A DNA stretch of 60,169 nucleotides from Spirochaetales bacterium (GCA_016936615.1 JAFGXN010000131.1:1-60169), one strand, 5' to 3'; numbered from the stretch's first letter, positions 25,367 to 35,378 are shown. Notes: generated by a model not told the origin, from the letters alone. Numbers and translations: made by a program.

Positions 25367-27916
25367 ATGAAGATAAGAAATATTCTATTAGTATATATTT
25401 CTACAGTTCTCCTAGCCTGCCCAAACACAACAAATCTACCCGAAAATTTTAAAGATAGCAATCTAGACCCTGTATCATATTTATTAATGCCATTTGGAAA
25501 AATTGAAAATGTACGAGCAAGCTCAGGAGAAAAAGGCCTTATCAATATCTCTTGGGAGAGACAAGCAAAGGCAGACGCCTATGTTGTAGAGAGAGCGACA
25601 GAGATTGAAGGCAATTATGAAGTAGTTGCAAGCAAGGTTCTTGGACTATCATGGTCTGACACAGGAATAACCGAGATGGGAAGCGACAACAAGTACTACT
25701 ACAGAGTAAAAGGTGTCCTTCTTGATTGGAAAAAAGCGGTAAAGGCATCAGGGCCCTACTCTGTTCCTGCCGAAGGTTACTGCATAGATCCAGCAAGCGA
25801 TTTCAATGTATTAGTAGAGAACATCCAAGTTAATTACAACTTTGACAACCCACAGCAGATTGTGAACTTTCTAGAAATAACATGGGATGAAGAGGAGTTT
25901 GCAAATCCAAAAGACCGCAAAGTCGAATATTATAAGATTCTTAGAGCAGTTGACAATGCAGGTACACCTGGAGATTTTTCTTTTCTAAAGAATGAAGCAG
26001 GTTATGATGTAACAGGGCTGAAATCACCAATATATGACTACTACACAGAGCCTGGCACTAAATATCACTATAAGATTGTTCCATGCAAGATAGATCCAGT
26101 TTTGAATAGAGAAATTTCAGCATCGCCTCAACCAGAGGTTCCAGTCAACATCACAACTCTAATCAGACCTAGCGCGGTGCGACCAACTGTAGGAACTAAT
26201 CCTGGAACACCCTCATTAGAGATTGAATGGGATGACTACCCTAACAAATATAAATATTATCTATACAAATCCAATGAACTTGGCGGGGATCAAACCCTAA
26301 TCTATGAAGGTGGAGATCTAAACTTCCCTGATACTGACATAACAGCAGGAAGCCAGTACTTCTACGGACTATCAGTAAGTTTTATGATATACATAGGCAC
26401 TGATAGCTACGAAGTAAAGACCCCTATACCTATGCCAGTGCCAGCAATGTATAATGCACCACCAGAACATGTGGAAGATCCAATTCTTGGAGAAGGTAAA
26501 GACTCTGTAACTCTCAAATGGAAGAGAGCAGAGGGACAAGCAGACTCCCCTTACTACAATCTATTCTATTCGACACAGCAAGACACAGGATTCAAACTTG
26601 TCGAAACACAAATCAAGGATGGAAAACCAGGTCTAAGCTATGATGAAGGAACCAAAACTTTTACCTATAACTTTACAAATACAACTATTCCTAGCGGATA
26701 TGTCTATTTCAGAATACATAATCTAAACGCAGAAGAGGTACAATCTTCTCAATATTTACCATTAACAGGATATTTCTTGCCAGAGAACCCTAACAACTTC
26801 CTTGCAAGTGGCGGAATGGGAGAGACTCCTGCTGGAGACTTTGTTGAATTAACATGGGAGAATCCAGGCGATGAGGGAATAGAGAAGTTTATCGTTTACA
26901 AGCGACCTGTGATTTTCAACAAAGAACAGGACGGGGGTAAGACTTGGGTGAAAATTCTAAGACGAGAGTTCAGCTCTACTATTCCTTTTACACTAGCACC
27001 GATTGCTGGACATCCAGAATTTGCTTTTGTAGGAGAAGTAACAAACGATGGAAGCAACTATTTCACATTAACTGACAGCTCACTTCGTCCAGGATTACAC
27101 GAATACATAATAACCTCTCACTCTGCAGGGCTAGAAGCTGTAACAGCTGGATACACAAGATATCTCAAAGATGATGGACACAGGACAATCTCTGACAAAG
27201 AGTTTATACAAGAGACCAACAAATTCTTCAGATTTGCCATAACAACAATTGAGAATGGAGACAATGGGAATGAGCTTGAAAGCCCAATTTCAGTTGAGCA
27301 AAGAGATGGCGAGGACACACCAACTGGTGGATTTTTCTCACACGATATAGACACAAAAATCGGATCAACATTTAGACAAAAGTATTATCTAAACGACTAC
27401 AACACTGGATATCTCACACTAAATACCCCTGATTTCTCAGCTCTGCCAGGTGACGACCTGCATTCTAGCGAATCAGGACAAAACTCATTTGATCCTCACT
27501 CTTTGTCTACAGTTGCCTTCCTAGATGACCACGGACGTAACGGGATAACCGGTCACCCAAAAAGAGACTCTATGAGAGTAGGCCGTATCCAAGTCTCAGG
27601 ACTATATCAAGGTGAAGTAGTATACAAGATTGGAAGAAATTGGTGGGCAAGACACAACGCACAAGGTTGTGGGAAGGCAGACTATGGAACAACAGCCAAC
27701 GTATCAGATATCTATGGCGGAGATCGTGACCAAGGATACTTTGACGTAAAGCAAGCTGGTGCTTCTGACTTTACAAGAATTGGATATGAGGATGGAATGA
27801 GTGCTACATACGAGAACTCAAACGAATCTACATACAATAACGCAATCAACGCTCAAGAGCAGATGGTAGAACCATTCTACAATGCTGACCAGCCATATTA
27901 TCCGGTTTGGAATTAA
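25367..27916 (+). CDS. Large lipoprotein with fibronectin type III-like repeats
   Basis: An 849-residue lipoprotein (signal ending VLLAC). Several FN3-like units recur, each with an INISW, LEITW or VTLKWKR strand followed by a YYYRVKGV, YHYKIVP or YFYGLS strand. Examples start near residues 45, 160, 265 and 375. The last 250 residues are different: a non-repetitive domain with QKYYLNDYNTGYLTL and DDHGRNGITGHPKRDSMRVGRIQVSGLYQGEVVY. No enzymatic motif is visible. FN3 arrays act as spacers or adhesion modules, so a surface or periplasmic role is likely. AAGGAG precedes the ATG; it is the second gene of the operon. Confidence 0.8.
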   Translation: MKIRNILLVYISTVLLACPNTTNLPENFKDSNLDPVSYLLMPFGKIENVRASSGEKGLINISWERQAKADAYVVERATEIEGNYEVVASKVLGLSWSDTGITEMGSDNKYYYRVKGVLLDWKKAVKASGPYSVPAEGYCIDPASDFNVLVENIQVNYNFDNPQQIVNFLEITWDEEEFANPKDRKVEYYKILRAVDNAGTPGDFSFLKNEAGYDVTGLKSPIYDYYTEPGTKYHYKIVPCKIDPVLNREISASPQPEVPVNITTLIRPSAVRPTVGTNPGTPSLEIEWDDYPNKYKYYLYKSNELGGDQTLIYEGGDLNFPDTDITAGSQYFYGLSVSFMIYIGTDSYEVKTPIPMPVPAMYNAPPEHVEDPILGEGKDSVTLKWKRAEGQADSPYYNLFYSTQQDTGFKLVETQIKDGKPGLSYDEGTKTFTYNFTNTTIPSGYVYFRIHNLNAEEVQSSQYLPLTGYFLPENPNNFLASGGMGETPAGDFVELTWENPGDEGIEKFIVYKRPVIFNKEQDGGKTWVKILRREFSSTIPFTLAPIAGHPEFAFVGEVTNDGSNYFTLTDSSLRPGLHEYIITSHSAGLEAVTAGYTRYLKDDGHRTISDKEFIQETNKFFRFAITTIENGDNGNELESPISVEQRDGEDTPTGGFFSHDIDTKIGSTFRQKYYLNDYNTGYLTLNTPDFSALPGDDLHSSESGQNSFDPHSLSTVAFLDDHGRNGITGHPKRDSMRVGRIQVSGLYQGEVVYKIGRNWWARHNAQGCGKADYGTTANVSDIYGGDRDQGYFDVKQAGASDFTRIGYEDGMSATYENSNESTYNNAINAQEQMVEPFYNADQPYYPVWN

Positions 27917-27927
27917 TAGGAGAGGAA

Positions 27928-30321
27928 ATGAAAAAGTTAAATAGTTTTATATTAGCAATTTTTACAATCTTTCTATTTGCCTGTCAGCCACCTGAGATAG
28001 ACAACATTTACAGTCATCTATTTGGAGAGACAGAGATAAAATTAGAAGAGAAGTTCAAATTTGATGCAAACTCAGGTGATTACGGAACCCTTGACTTATC
28101 AATAGGTACCGCTGAGCCACAAGTTACCCAGGGGACTGATATATCAAAGCTCGTAGTGACATGGGCGGATATACCAGGAGCTACTTTCTGCGCAATATAC
28201 AGAGTAGAAGCCGAGGTTGAGAGAGACGAGAACACAGTAGTGACAAAGATCTCTTTTCCAGAAGAGGCAGAACCTATAAAGGTAGGCGAAGTCGCTGCAG
28301 CTGCAAAGAGATTTGAAGATACAAGTGTAGCAAACAACAAGATTTACTACTATGCAGTAAAAGGAATCTCAGAAGATAAAACACGAGAAGGGCTGCTAAG
28401 CTATTTTTATTACGGATATATGATAGGTTATCCAGAAAATCTTAGAGCAGATGACAAGGAGTCAAAAGAAAAGATTGGAATCTCTTGGGATGCAATCTAT
28501 GGAGCCAATAACTATCAGATATTCAGAGCTGAAAATGATCCAGAAGCAAGCTATGAGTTTGTTGGCAAATCTTTTTCTAACTACTTCGAAGACCACGCAA
28601 AAAGCAACAATCCACCAAGCGCAGGAATCAAATACTACTACAAGGTGAAGGCGTTCAGAAATGGAGTAATAGAATCAGGCTTCAGCCTCGCAAGTAATCC
28701 AGGAGAAATTGTCTCTGCTTTTGCTTGTGATCCTCCAGAGAAGGTCTACGCGTCACGAGCTGAGTACAATGACACAGTCAAAGTCTGGTGGGACCTCGCT
28801 GATGGCGCAGATAGCTATGTAGTATATAGAGCAGATTCTCCAGATGCTATTTTCGAAGCAATAACAGATATCGGAGATGTAACTGAGAATGCATACCTTG
28901 ATACAGAGATAGAAAATGGAAAAGACTACTATTACCAAGTATCATCGATAAATGCGGCAGGAATGGAAGGAACAAGATCTAAGTTTGAGCCTTTCGCAGA
29001 GACTGACTTTGATGGATGTGATTACCGAAGCCAGGGTTATGCCTTTGATACACCAGAACAACCTCTAGTAGCCTTTATTCCAAATGGTGATGGCGGCAGC
29101 CTATTCGTCTATTGGAATACTGTAAGAAAAGCAGAGACCTACTCAGTCTACTACAAAGATACAACAGATCAAGAGACTGCCCTAATCGAAGATTCAACAG
29201 AGACCTTTTATAAGGCAGATCTCTCAGCAGAGTTCGCAAACTTTGAATACTATATCAGAGCAAAGCGCGCTGGAACTGAAGGGGAAGTACTAAGCAAAGA
29301 CTCTCAATCAAAACTCCCTAACAATGGAGCACCAGAAAACCTCTCAGGAAGCGTAAAAGAGTATGAACTTCTAGGAGATGGGCAAATCAAAGGAAAGAAC
29401 ACTATATCCTGGAAATCTGCACAAAACATTCAATACAGAGTATTACGGAAACTTCCAGGAGAGAGCAGCTTCACATTGATAGCAGACAATGTAACCTCTA
29501 GCCCATACATCGATACAAATATCCCAGAACGGGGCTATGAATTCTTTCACAATCTTCTACCTTCAGTCGAGCCACAAGGAAGCGAAGATGGGAACCAAGC
29601 ACTGCAAAGATCACTCTCTGCTCGATACAAGATAGAAGCAGTATTCGATGCAGAAAACAACATCTTTGCAACAAGCGATGAAGTCCTAGCAATGCCAATG
29701 CCAACACACAAAGAGTTCTTCTTTATAATCCAATTCCTAGATGATTGTGCTACAAATAAATTAACAAATCAGAGTGATTATGAATCAACTACACCTGGAG
29801 ACGAAACAGATCCAGGATTTTTATCAGGTAAAATCGATTTTTCTGCAAAGATTCAAAGCCTTTCAAGCGCAAATATAAAGTTTAAGTTCACGAACTATTC
29901 AGACTGGCATGGATTAGCCCTAACTGGTGAATACAATTCTCTTCAACACTCTAACCCAGGACAACCACCAGGAGGATCTAGTATAAACACTTGCCATACA
30001 GATAGCGTATCACTCATAGGGCTTTTCAACATAAAAAGAAATGTTAGTTTACGACTAAACCCTGACAACTCTTCTTATGACGGATCTATCAAAATAAACA
30101 TTATTGGAGTAGGAGACTATACAATTATTGTATCTCCAGAAGACAACATCTTCCACTCTTATGACGGAACTGACAGAATCCCAGGAGGAAGAAATGCTTC
30201 TGGCTCGTCAGGAAACGAAAACACCTACGACTCAGGAACTCTTTCTAAGTTTGCAATACTAACTGTAAGAGGCGACAATCTAAGTGCAGCAGGTGAGCGA
30301 GCTGGAACACCAATAAATTAA
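27928..30321 (+). CDS. FN3-repeat lipoprotein, paralogue A
   Basis: The start is the ATG at 27928 (MKKLNSFILAIF) behind AGGAGAGG, seven codons inside the track ORF, giving 797 residues. The lipobox is LFAC. After a short linker (GDYGTLDLSIGTAEP), FN3-like units carry strands such as KLVVTWADIPGATFCAIYR, KIGISWDAIYGANNYQIFR and TVKVWWDLADGADSYVVYR. The C-terminal domain of about 180 residues starts at QFLDDCATNKLTN and ends with DRIPGGRNAS and TLSKFAILTVRG. It is shared with the next gene, which is a full-length paralogue. The function is unknown; location in the envelope is inferred from the lipobox. Confidence 0.8.
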   Translation: MKKLNSFILAIFTIFLFACQPPEIDNIYSHLFGETEIKLEEKFKFDANSGDYGTLDLSIGTAEPQVTQGTDISKLVVTWADIPGATFCAIYRVEAEVERDENTVVTKISFPEEAEPIKVGEVAAAAKRFEDTSVANNKIYYYAVKGISEDKTREGLLSYFYYGYMIGYPENLRADDKESKEKIGISWDAIYGANNYQIFRAENDPEASYEFVGKSFSNYFEDHAKSNNPPSAGIKYYYKVKAFRNGVIESGFSLASNPGEIVSAFACDPPEKVYASRAEYNDTVKVWWDLADGADSYVVYRADSPDAIFEAITDIGDVTENAYLDTEIENGKDYYYQVSSINAAGMEGTRSKFEPFAETDFDGCDYRSQGYAFDTPEQPLVAFIPNGDGGSLFVYWNTVRKAETYSVYYKDTTDQETALIEDSTETFYKADLSAEFANFEYYIRAKRAGTEGEVLSKDSQSKLPNNGAPENLSGSVKEYELLGDGQIKGKNTISWKSAQNIQYRVLRKLPGESSFTLIADNVTSSPYIDTNIPERGYEFFHNLLPSVEPQGSEDGNQALQRSLSARYKIEAVFDAENNIFATSDEVLAMPMPTHKEFFFIIQFLDDCATNKLTNQSDYESTTPGDETDPGFLSGKIDFSAKIQSLSSANIKFKFTNYSDWHGLALTGEYNSLQHSNPGQPPGGSSINTCHTDSVSLIGLFNIKRNVSLRLNPDNSSYDGSIKINIIGVGDYTIIVSPEDNIFHSYDGTDRIPGGRNASGSSGNENTYDSGTLSKFAILTVRGDNLSAAGERAGTPIN

Positions 30322-30332
30322 AAGATACGAAT

Positions 30333-30362
30333 AAGCCCCCGAGATCTTCGGGGGCTTTCTTT
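30333..30362 (+). terminator. Strong terminator of the lipoprotein operon
   Basis: AAGCCCCCGA pairs exactly with TCGGGGGCTT around a five-base loop and is followed by TTCTTTC. Confidence 0.9.
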
Positions 30363-30427
30363 CTTGGATTAAACTAAAATCCATAAATCTGCGACGAGTA
30401 ATTACTCCATCCAATTTTCTCCATTCT

Positions 30428-30456
30428 TTGCAAAACGTTAATTTTTTTCCTATAAT
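30428..30456 (+). promoter_or_regulatory. Promoter of the second FN3 lipoprotein paralogue
   Basis: TTGCAA (30428-30433), 17 bases, TATAAT (30451-30456). It gives a leader of about 65 bases containing two very short ORFs. Confidence 0.75.
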
Positions 30457-30461
30457 TAAAG

Positions 30462-30507
30462 ATGAACCCGAGGAAGTAATATGAGTTTCACAAAAATTAA
30501 AATTTAA
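30462..30507 (+). other. Two mini-ORFs in the leader of the FN3 paralogue B gene
   Basis: ATG at 30462 opens a five-codon frame (MNPRK), five bases after the -10 box. Its GAGG serves as a possible ribosome binding site for a second ATG at 30481 with eight codons (MSFTKIKI). The lipoprotein GTG follows 21 bases later. They may be regulatory leader peptides or chance. Confidence 0.3.
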
Positions 30508-30528
30508 CATCAGCAGGAGGGCTATAAA

Positions 30529-32892
30529 GTGAAAACAATAATCCTAACAATCTATGTAGCGATATCTGTGGTTCTTTCATGCCGAAGCCCAGGATCTTCA
30601 ATCTTTGAGCTTCTAAACGAGGGGAAAAAGCCGATAACAGAATCAAATCCTCAGTTAGAAAAAATTTCTGGTGACTATGGCGAAACAAATATTAAAATAT
30701 CGACCCAAGAACCAAGGGTTTCGCAGGGGTTATTCAATAATAAAATTGAAATATACTGGGACAACATAAGCAATGCAAAATATTGCGCAATATACAGAGT
30801 CAAAGGTGAAACAAGATTAAACTCGCAAACAGACAAAATAGAACCGTTTATTCCAGACAGCGAATTTCCTGCAAGGATTGCTGAAGTTTTGGCAACAAAC
30901 AGGAATTTTACAGATTCACTATGCCAGCCAAACACAATCTATTTCTACGCAATAAAAGGAGTTTCAGAAGATAAAACTTCTGAAGGACAACCCAGCTATT
31001 TCTATCTAGGATACAGACTTAGCCCACCAACAATGATTATGGCAGAAAACAAAGACTCAAAACAAAAGATAGGAATCTCATGGGATCAAAGCTTTGGCGC
31101 AGAATCATATAAAGTTTATAGAGCAAAAAGCTCCCCAGAAAGTGAATACCTACTTATTGGTGAATCAGCAACAACCTATTTTGAAGATCACAGACTCTCA
31201 AACACCCCGCCCAAGCCTGGTCAAAAATATTACTACAAGATCAAGTCAGTTAAGAATCTCTCAATAGAATCATCTCTCAGCAACCACAGCAACAGTGGCG
31301 AAATCGTCTCCGAATATGCCTGCGCACCACCAGAGCTAGTAACTGCCTCTCGTGCAGAATCTGCCGACTCAATTATAGTTGCTTGGGATGAATCTGAGAA
31401 TGCAGAGAGATACTGCATATACAGAGCCACAGACCCCAACAATCTGTTTTCCAAGCTCTCAGAAACTAATGAGAATTTTTTCATCGATAGCGAAATCGAA
31501 CACGGCAGGAACTATTTCTACCAAGTCGCTGCGATAAATTCTGCCAATCTTGAAGGCACTAAATCAAAGCTAATTATCTTCCCCGAAGCTGATGCTGATC
31601 TCTGCATATCACCAAGCCAAGGCTACTCTCTAGGCAAGGTAGACAAACTACTAGTGTTAGAGAGCAGCTTAGGTCAGATATTTTTCTATTGGGAAAAAGT
31701 AAAAAAAGCCGACTACTACGCAATTTTTTCCCAAGATAGAGATGGAGAGACAATAGAGATTGCAAATTTTCTATCAGATACTAGATTCAGCACAAGCAAC
31801 TCAGAATTAAGTGAAAATAAATTTTTTATAAAAGCTTGCAGGGAGATAGGCAACCAAACAATATGTAGTGCAGATTATCTCATCACAGAAGCTTGCTCTC
31901 CCCTACCTTCGGAGATTACAACAAGCGATAGCCTATTCGAACTAACCGAGGATGGCCGAATAATCTCAAAAAATATTATTAAATGGGAAGATCTTGGCTT
32001 TATAAAATACAATATCTTGAAAAAAGAGTATGCAACCGACAATTTCGAGAGGATAGGCTCAGCCTTAATCAATGGATTGTTCGTAGATTTGAATTTTGAA
32101 CCGCGAAGCTATGATTTTTTCCAGGAGCTAATACCACAGATAGCTTCTACCGTGGAAGATAGAAGAACATCTCTGAAACATGCTTTATCTGCAGAATACA
32201 AGATTGAGGTAATCCTTGATGAAGAGCAGGAAATAATTGAAACAAGCCCTGCATTCTCAGCATTTATGATGCCGACGTTTGAAGAAATTTTTTACATAAT
32301 GCAATTCGCCCAGGATTGTGCCACAAACAAGATGACAAATAAATCTGTATTCTCAGGACTCTATCCCAAAGGAGAATCTGATCCTGGGATATTATCAGGC
32401 GAGATAAAGTTCAGCTTTATCCCAGACGGTATCCAAAGATGCGGCAATGTTGTCTTCGAGCTCAACAACTACTCAGACTGGCCTGGTATTATACTAAAAA
32501 ACAGCTACAAGGAGCAATATTTCGAGAATGCCCAGGCCCCGATAACAAACTCACGTGTAAACAACATACACAGCGACACACTTCAGATGAGCGGACTATT
32601 CCATGTAAGCCGCAGAGCAAATCTCAAACTTAACCCAGACAACACAGTCGCAAATGGAACAGTCACGCTAGAGGTTCTAAATGTGGGAACCTACACGATT
32701 ACAGTTACTGATGAGAACAATATATACAATACCTTTCAAATCACAGATAGATGCCCTGGAGGACGCAACGCAACTATAGGAGGAATCGTAGCAGATGGAC
32801 ATACTCAAAGATATGATCAAACAACACTCTCGAAATTCGCAGTCTTTGAGATAAGAGGGATTAACACAAGTGAGATGACTATTAGGGAGTAA
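30529..32892 (+). CDS. FN3-repeat lipoprotein, paralogue B
   Basis: A 787-residue lipoprotein starting with GTG behind AGGAGGG; the signal ends VVLSC. It matches paralogue A from end to end. Compare SGDYGETNIKISTQEPRVSQG with its SGDYGTLDLSIGTAEPQVTQG, and the shared C-terminal domain with FAQDCATNKMTN, DRCPGGRNAT and TLSKFAVFEIRG. FN3-like strands include KIGISWDQSFGAESYKVYR. The pair therefore arose by tandem duplication, but this copy has its own promoter and diverges strongly, with a more AT-rich, Ser/Asn-rich sequence. Surface anchoring is inferred; the function is unknown. Confidence 0.8.
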   Translation: MKTIILTIYVAISVVLSCRSPGSSIFELLNEGKKPITESNPQLEKISGDYGETNIKISTQEPRVSQGLFNNKIEIYWDNISNAKYCAIYRVKGETRLNSQTDKIEPFIPDSEFPARIAEVLATNRNFTDSLCQPNTIYFYAIKGVSEDKTSEGQPSYFYLGYRLSPPTMIMAENKDSKQKIGISWDQSFGAESYKVYRAKSSPESEYLLIGESATTYFEDHRLSNTPPKPGQKYYYKIKSVKNLSIESSLSNHSNSGEIVSEYACAPPELVTASRAESADSIIVAWDESENAERYCIYRATDPNNLFSKLSETNENFFIDSEIEHGRNYFYQVAAINSANLEGTKSKLIIFPEADADLCISPSQGYSLGKVDKLLVLESSLGQIFFYWEKVKKADYYAIFSQDRDGETIEIANFLSDTRFSTSNSELSENKFFIKACREIGNQTICSADYLITEACSPLPSEITTSDSLFELTEDGRIISKNIIKWEDLGFIKYNILKKEYATDNFERIGSALINGLFVDLNFEPRSYDFFQELIPQIASTVEDRRTSLKHALSAEYKIEVILDEEQEIIETSPAFSAFMMPTFEEIFYIMQFAQDCATNKMTNKSVFSGLYPKGESDPGILSGEIKFSFIPDGIQRCGNVVFELNNYSDWPGIILKNSYKEQYFENAQAPITNSRVNNIHSDTLQMSGLFHVSRRANLKLNPDNTVANGTVTLEVLNVGTYTITVTDENNIYNTFQITDRCPGGRNATIGGIVADGHTQRYDQTTLSKFAVFEIRGINTSEMTIRE

Positions 32893-32928
32893 AAAAACTA
32901 ACAGAAATCTAACAGACAACTAATATTG

Positions 32929-32957
32929 TTGATTTTTTAGAAATTTTCTTTTATGAT
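32929..32957 (+). promoter_or_regulatory. Promoter of the barrel-like protein gene
   Basis: TTGATT (32929-32934), 17 bases, TATGAT (32952-32957), with a GGAGGG ribosome binding site 15 bases further on. Confidence 0.65.
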
Positions 32958-32979
32958 TAATAATAACATGGAGGGTTTG

Positions 32980-34020
32980 ATGAAAACTAAAGTAAAAATA
33001 TTTTTATGCCTAATTTTCCTTTTTGCGATTTTTCCTGTCATCGCAGAAGAAGAAAAAAAAGAAGAAGCAAGCGAGACTAAGACAGAGCAAGCACAAGCAG
33101 AAGAGACTAAGAAAAAAGTTGAACCAAAAATCTCTTTTCAATTATCTGAATATATAGAAGTCCATAGTAATGGATTTGATTTCTCTGGAACAACAATTGG
33201 ATTCTTTCAGGATGCCTTCTTCTCAAGAACATCAGCAAAGGCGAATGTTGCTCTACCTTTTGACTTTTACACTATGAACATTTGGGTCGAAGATGACTTT
33301 GATTTCAGACTAAATTATAAAGAAGATTTATCGACTGAAAATGATATAAACTTAAGAGGACGAAATAGAATCTATCTTGGAATGAACAACAACTTCAAGT
33401 TTAAAAACACAACCTTTGGCCTTAATCTTGAGCTAAGGTTAGAATCAGACATGAGGGATCTTAGTGGAACACAATCAAAAAAAACCGCAATAAGATTTAA
33501 TCCTAATATTACGATTGGCGGAAAATACGACTGCGGATTTGCATGGAGAACAGCAACATTTTTCTCATTCATCTTTGACTCAACTAGCTACGGAACAGAT
33601 ACCCCACTAAGCCTCTTTGACTTCGAAGCATACTACAACTTCTCATACGATTTTATGCAACATGTCGAAGGTTCATCAGCTAAAGGGTGGATATTCCTAG
33701 ACAACCAGTTAGCAACTTATATTGGCGGAGTCTACACTGATAGCCCAGCTCCCGTCTACCTATATGATATTCTAACTACAGGACTTAACTTTGACATCTC
33801 TGGATTCCAGCCTAAGATTGGCGCAGCATTCTGGTTCAACAAACATAGTTCTTTTTATGGCTCATACGGAGGGCTAGCCCTAGGTCTTGGCTATAAAAAA
33901 GATAATTTATCAATAAATGTTGATTACATCGGCGGTCGAGCAATGACCGAAGAGACTGCTACAGGATACAGCGCGAACTGGCTTAGCAGGATTACAACCT
34001 CAGTCAAGTTCAGCTTCTAA
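32980..34020 (+). CDS. Exported outer-membrane-type beta-barrel protein, unknown function
   Basis: The start at 32980 (MKTKVKIFLCLIF) follows GGAGGG; the track ORF begins nine codons too early. The product has 346 residues. It has a type I signal peptide ending at VIAEEE, a charged Glu/Lys/Ala linker (EEASETKTEQAQAEETKKK), then many amphipathic strands (for example FYTMNIWVEDDFDFRLNY, NRIYLGMNNNFKF and YGGLALGLGYKKDNLSINVDY). The C-terminus is TTSVKFSF, with the terminal Phe usual in outer-membrane barrels. The layout matches the protein at 19603-20337, including the acidic linker after the signal. It may be a porin-like spirochaetal outer-membrane protein. It has its own promoter and terminator. 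Confidence 0.7.
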   Translation: MKTKVKIFLCLIFLFAIFPVIAEEEKKEEASETKTEQAQAEETKKKVEPKISFQLSEYIEVHSNGFDFSGTTIGFFQDAFFSRTSAKANVALPFDFYTMNIWVEDDFDFRLNYKEDLSTENDINLRGRNRIYLGMNNNFKFKNTTFGLNLELRLESDMRDLSGTQSKKTAIRFNPNITIGGKYDCGFAWRTATFFSFIFDSTSYGTDTPLSLFDFEAYYNFSYDFMQHVEGSSAKGWIFLDNQLATYIGGVYTDSPAPVYLYDILTTGLNFDISGFQPKIGAAFWFNKHSSFYGSYGGLALGLGYKKDNLSINVDYIGGRAMTEETATGYSANWLSRITTSVKFSF

Positions 34021-34035
34021 CTTCACAGATTCAAG

Positions 34036-34057
34036 CCAGCCGAAAGGCTGGTTTTTT
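34036..34057 (+). terminator. Terminator of the barrel-like protein gene
   Basis: CCAGCC-GAAA-GGCTGG with a GNRA tetraloop is followed by TTTTTT. Confidence 0.93.
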
Positions 34058-34112
34058 GCATGATAATTCTATACTTTTTTAGTAGGATTTCATTTTTTCC
34101 CCATTCTACTGA

Positions 34113-34141
34113 TTGACAGATTATGAAGTTTTCTCTATCTT
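34113..34141 (+). promoter_or_regulatory. Promoter of the flavodiiron protein gene
   Basis: A consensus TTGACA (34113-34118), 17 bases, TATCTT (34136-34141). A GAGG ribosome binding site precedes the ATG at 34170. Confidence 0.55.
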
Positions 34142-34169
34142 TTTACTATAAACATTTAGTGAGGTAAAT

Positions 34170-35378
34170 ATGAAAGCGATTAAAATGGCAGAAAATATCT
34201 ATAGAGTTGGGGCAAATATTGAAAATGGCGACCTTTTCGAGGGGATGTGGCCTATTCCTGATGGAGTTTCCCTTAATGCGTATGTTCTAACAGGGCTGAA
34301 AACAGCTCTTATCGACCTTGTACGAGATTGGGACAATGCCCCTGACGAATTAACAAAGCAGATTGATGAGCTAGGTATAAAAAAATTTGATTACCTGATT
34401 CTTAACCATATTGAGCCAGACCACACAGGCTGGTTAAATGGGTTTTTGAGGAAACATCCTGATACAAAGATCTTAACTACAAAGAAAGGTGCTGCAATGA
34501 TTGAAGGATTCTACCACGTCACTGAGAATGTCTCTGTGGTAAAATCAGGAGATACTCTTGACCTTGGAAAGGGAATCGAGCTGGTATTTGAGGAGATCCC
34601 AAATGTTCATTGGCCTGAGACAATGGTTACCTACGAAAAGAGCTCAGGAATCCTCTTTGCGTGCGATGCTTTTGGCTCTTACGGCTCAATCTCAGAGAAG
34701 GTCTTTGATGACCAATTATCCGAAGAAGAACACGCTTTCTACGATAGAGAGTCGCTTCGGTATTATGCAAACATTGTCGGGAGTTTTTCAGTATTTGTTC
34801 AACGAGCTGTAGCAAAGCTTGCAGATCTAGAGATCAAGATGATTGCTCCTTCGCATGGAATTATCTGGAGAGAGAATCCATCTGAAATAATAAATCGCTA
34901 TCTAAAGTTCGCTTCTTACATGAACGGTCCTGCCGAGCCAGAGATAACTATCGTGTGGGGAAGCATGTACGGAAATACAAAAGAAGTGCTAACATCAATC
35001 ATCGAAGGAATCAGATCCGAAGGTGTTGTGGTTCATGTTCATCAGACACCAGACGAAGATGTCTCATGGGCTCTAGCCTCAGCATGGAAATCTCGTGGAC
35101 TAGTTCTTGGTATGCCAACCTACGAATACAAGATGTTCCCACCAATGAGCGCAGTCATCGATATGTTTGAGCGAAAACACATCAACAACAAGAAAGTTCT
35201 CAGATTCGGCTCTTACGGCTGGTCAGGTGGTGCGCAGAAAGAGTTTGACAAGATCACAGAAGGGCTGAAGTGGGATTGCATGGAACCAGTTGAATGGCAA
35301 GGTCGTGCAAAAGAAGAAGACCATAAGAAGGCCTACGAAAGCGGCAAAGCACTTGCAAAGGCAATCAAAGAGATGTAA
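34170..35378 (+). CDS. Flavodiiron protein (A-type flavoprotein)
   Basis: A 402-residue soluble enzyme that reduces O2 to water and/or NO to N2O, protecting anaerobes. The N-terminal metallo-beta-lactamase-like domain supplies all diiron ligands: His80, Glu82, Asp84 and His85 (HIEPDH), His147 (NVHWPET), Asp166 (CDAFGS) and His229 (PSHGIIW). The C-terminal flavodoxin domain starts near residue 256, with FMN loop GSMYGNT at 264-270. There is no rubredoxin or reductase extension, so it is a class A enzyme that needs an external electron donor, and none is adjacent. It has its own promoter and a strong terminator. It implies a strict or microaerotolerant anaerobe. Confidence 0.95.
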   Translation: MKAIKMAENIYRVGANIENGDLFEGMWPIPDGVSLNAYVLTGLKTALIDLVRDWDNAPDELTKQIDELGIKKFDYLILNHIEPDHTGWLNGFLRKHPDTKILTTKKGAAMIEGFYHVTENVSVVKSGDTLDLGKGIELVFEEIPNVHWPETMVTYEKSSGILFACDAFGSYGSISEKVFDDQLSEEEHAFYDRESLRYYANIVGSFSVFVQRAVAKLADLEIKMIAPSHGIIWRENPSEIINRYLKFASYMNGPAEPEITIVWGSMYGNTKEVLTSIIEGIRSEGVVVHVHQTPDEDVSWALASAWKSRGLVLGMPTYEYKMFPPMSAVIDMFERKHINNKKVLRFGSYGWSGGAQKEFDKITEGLKWDCMEPVEWQGRAKEEDHKKAYESGKALAKAIKEM

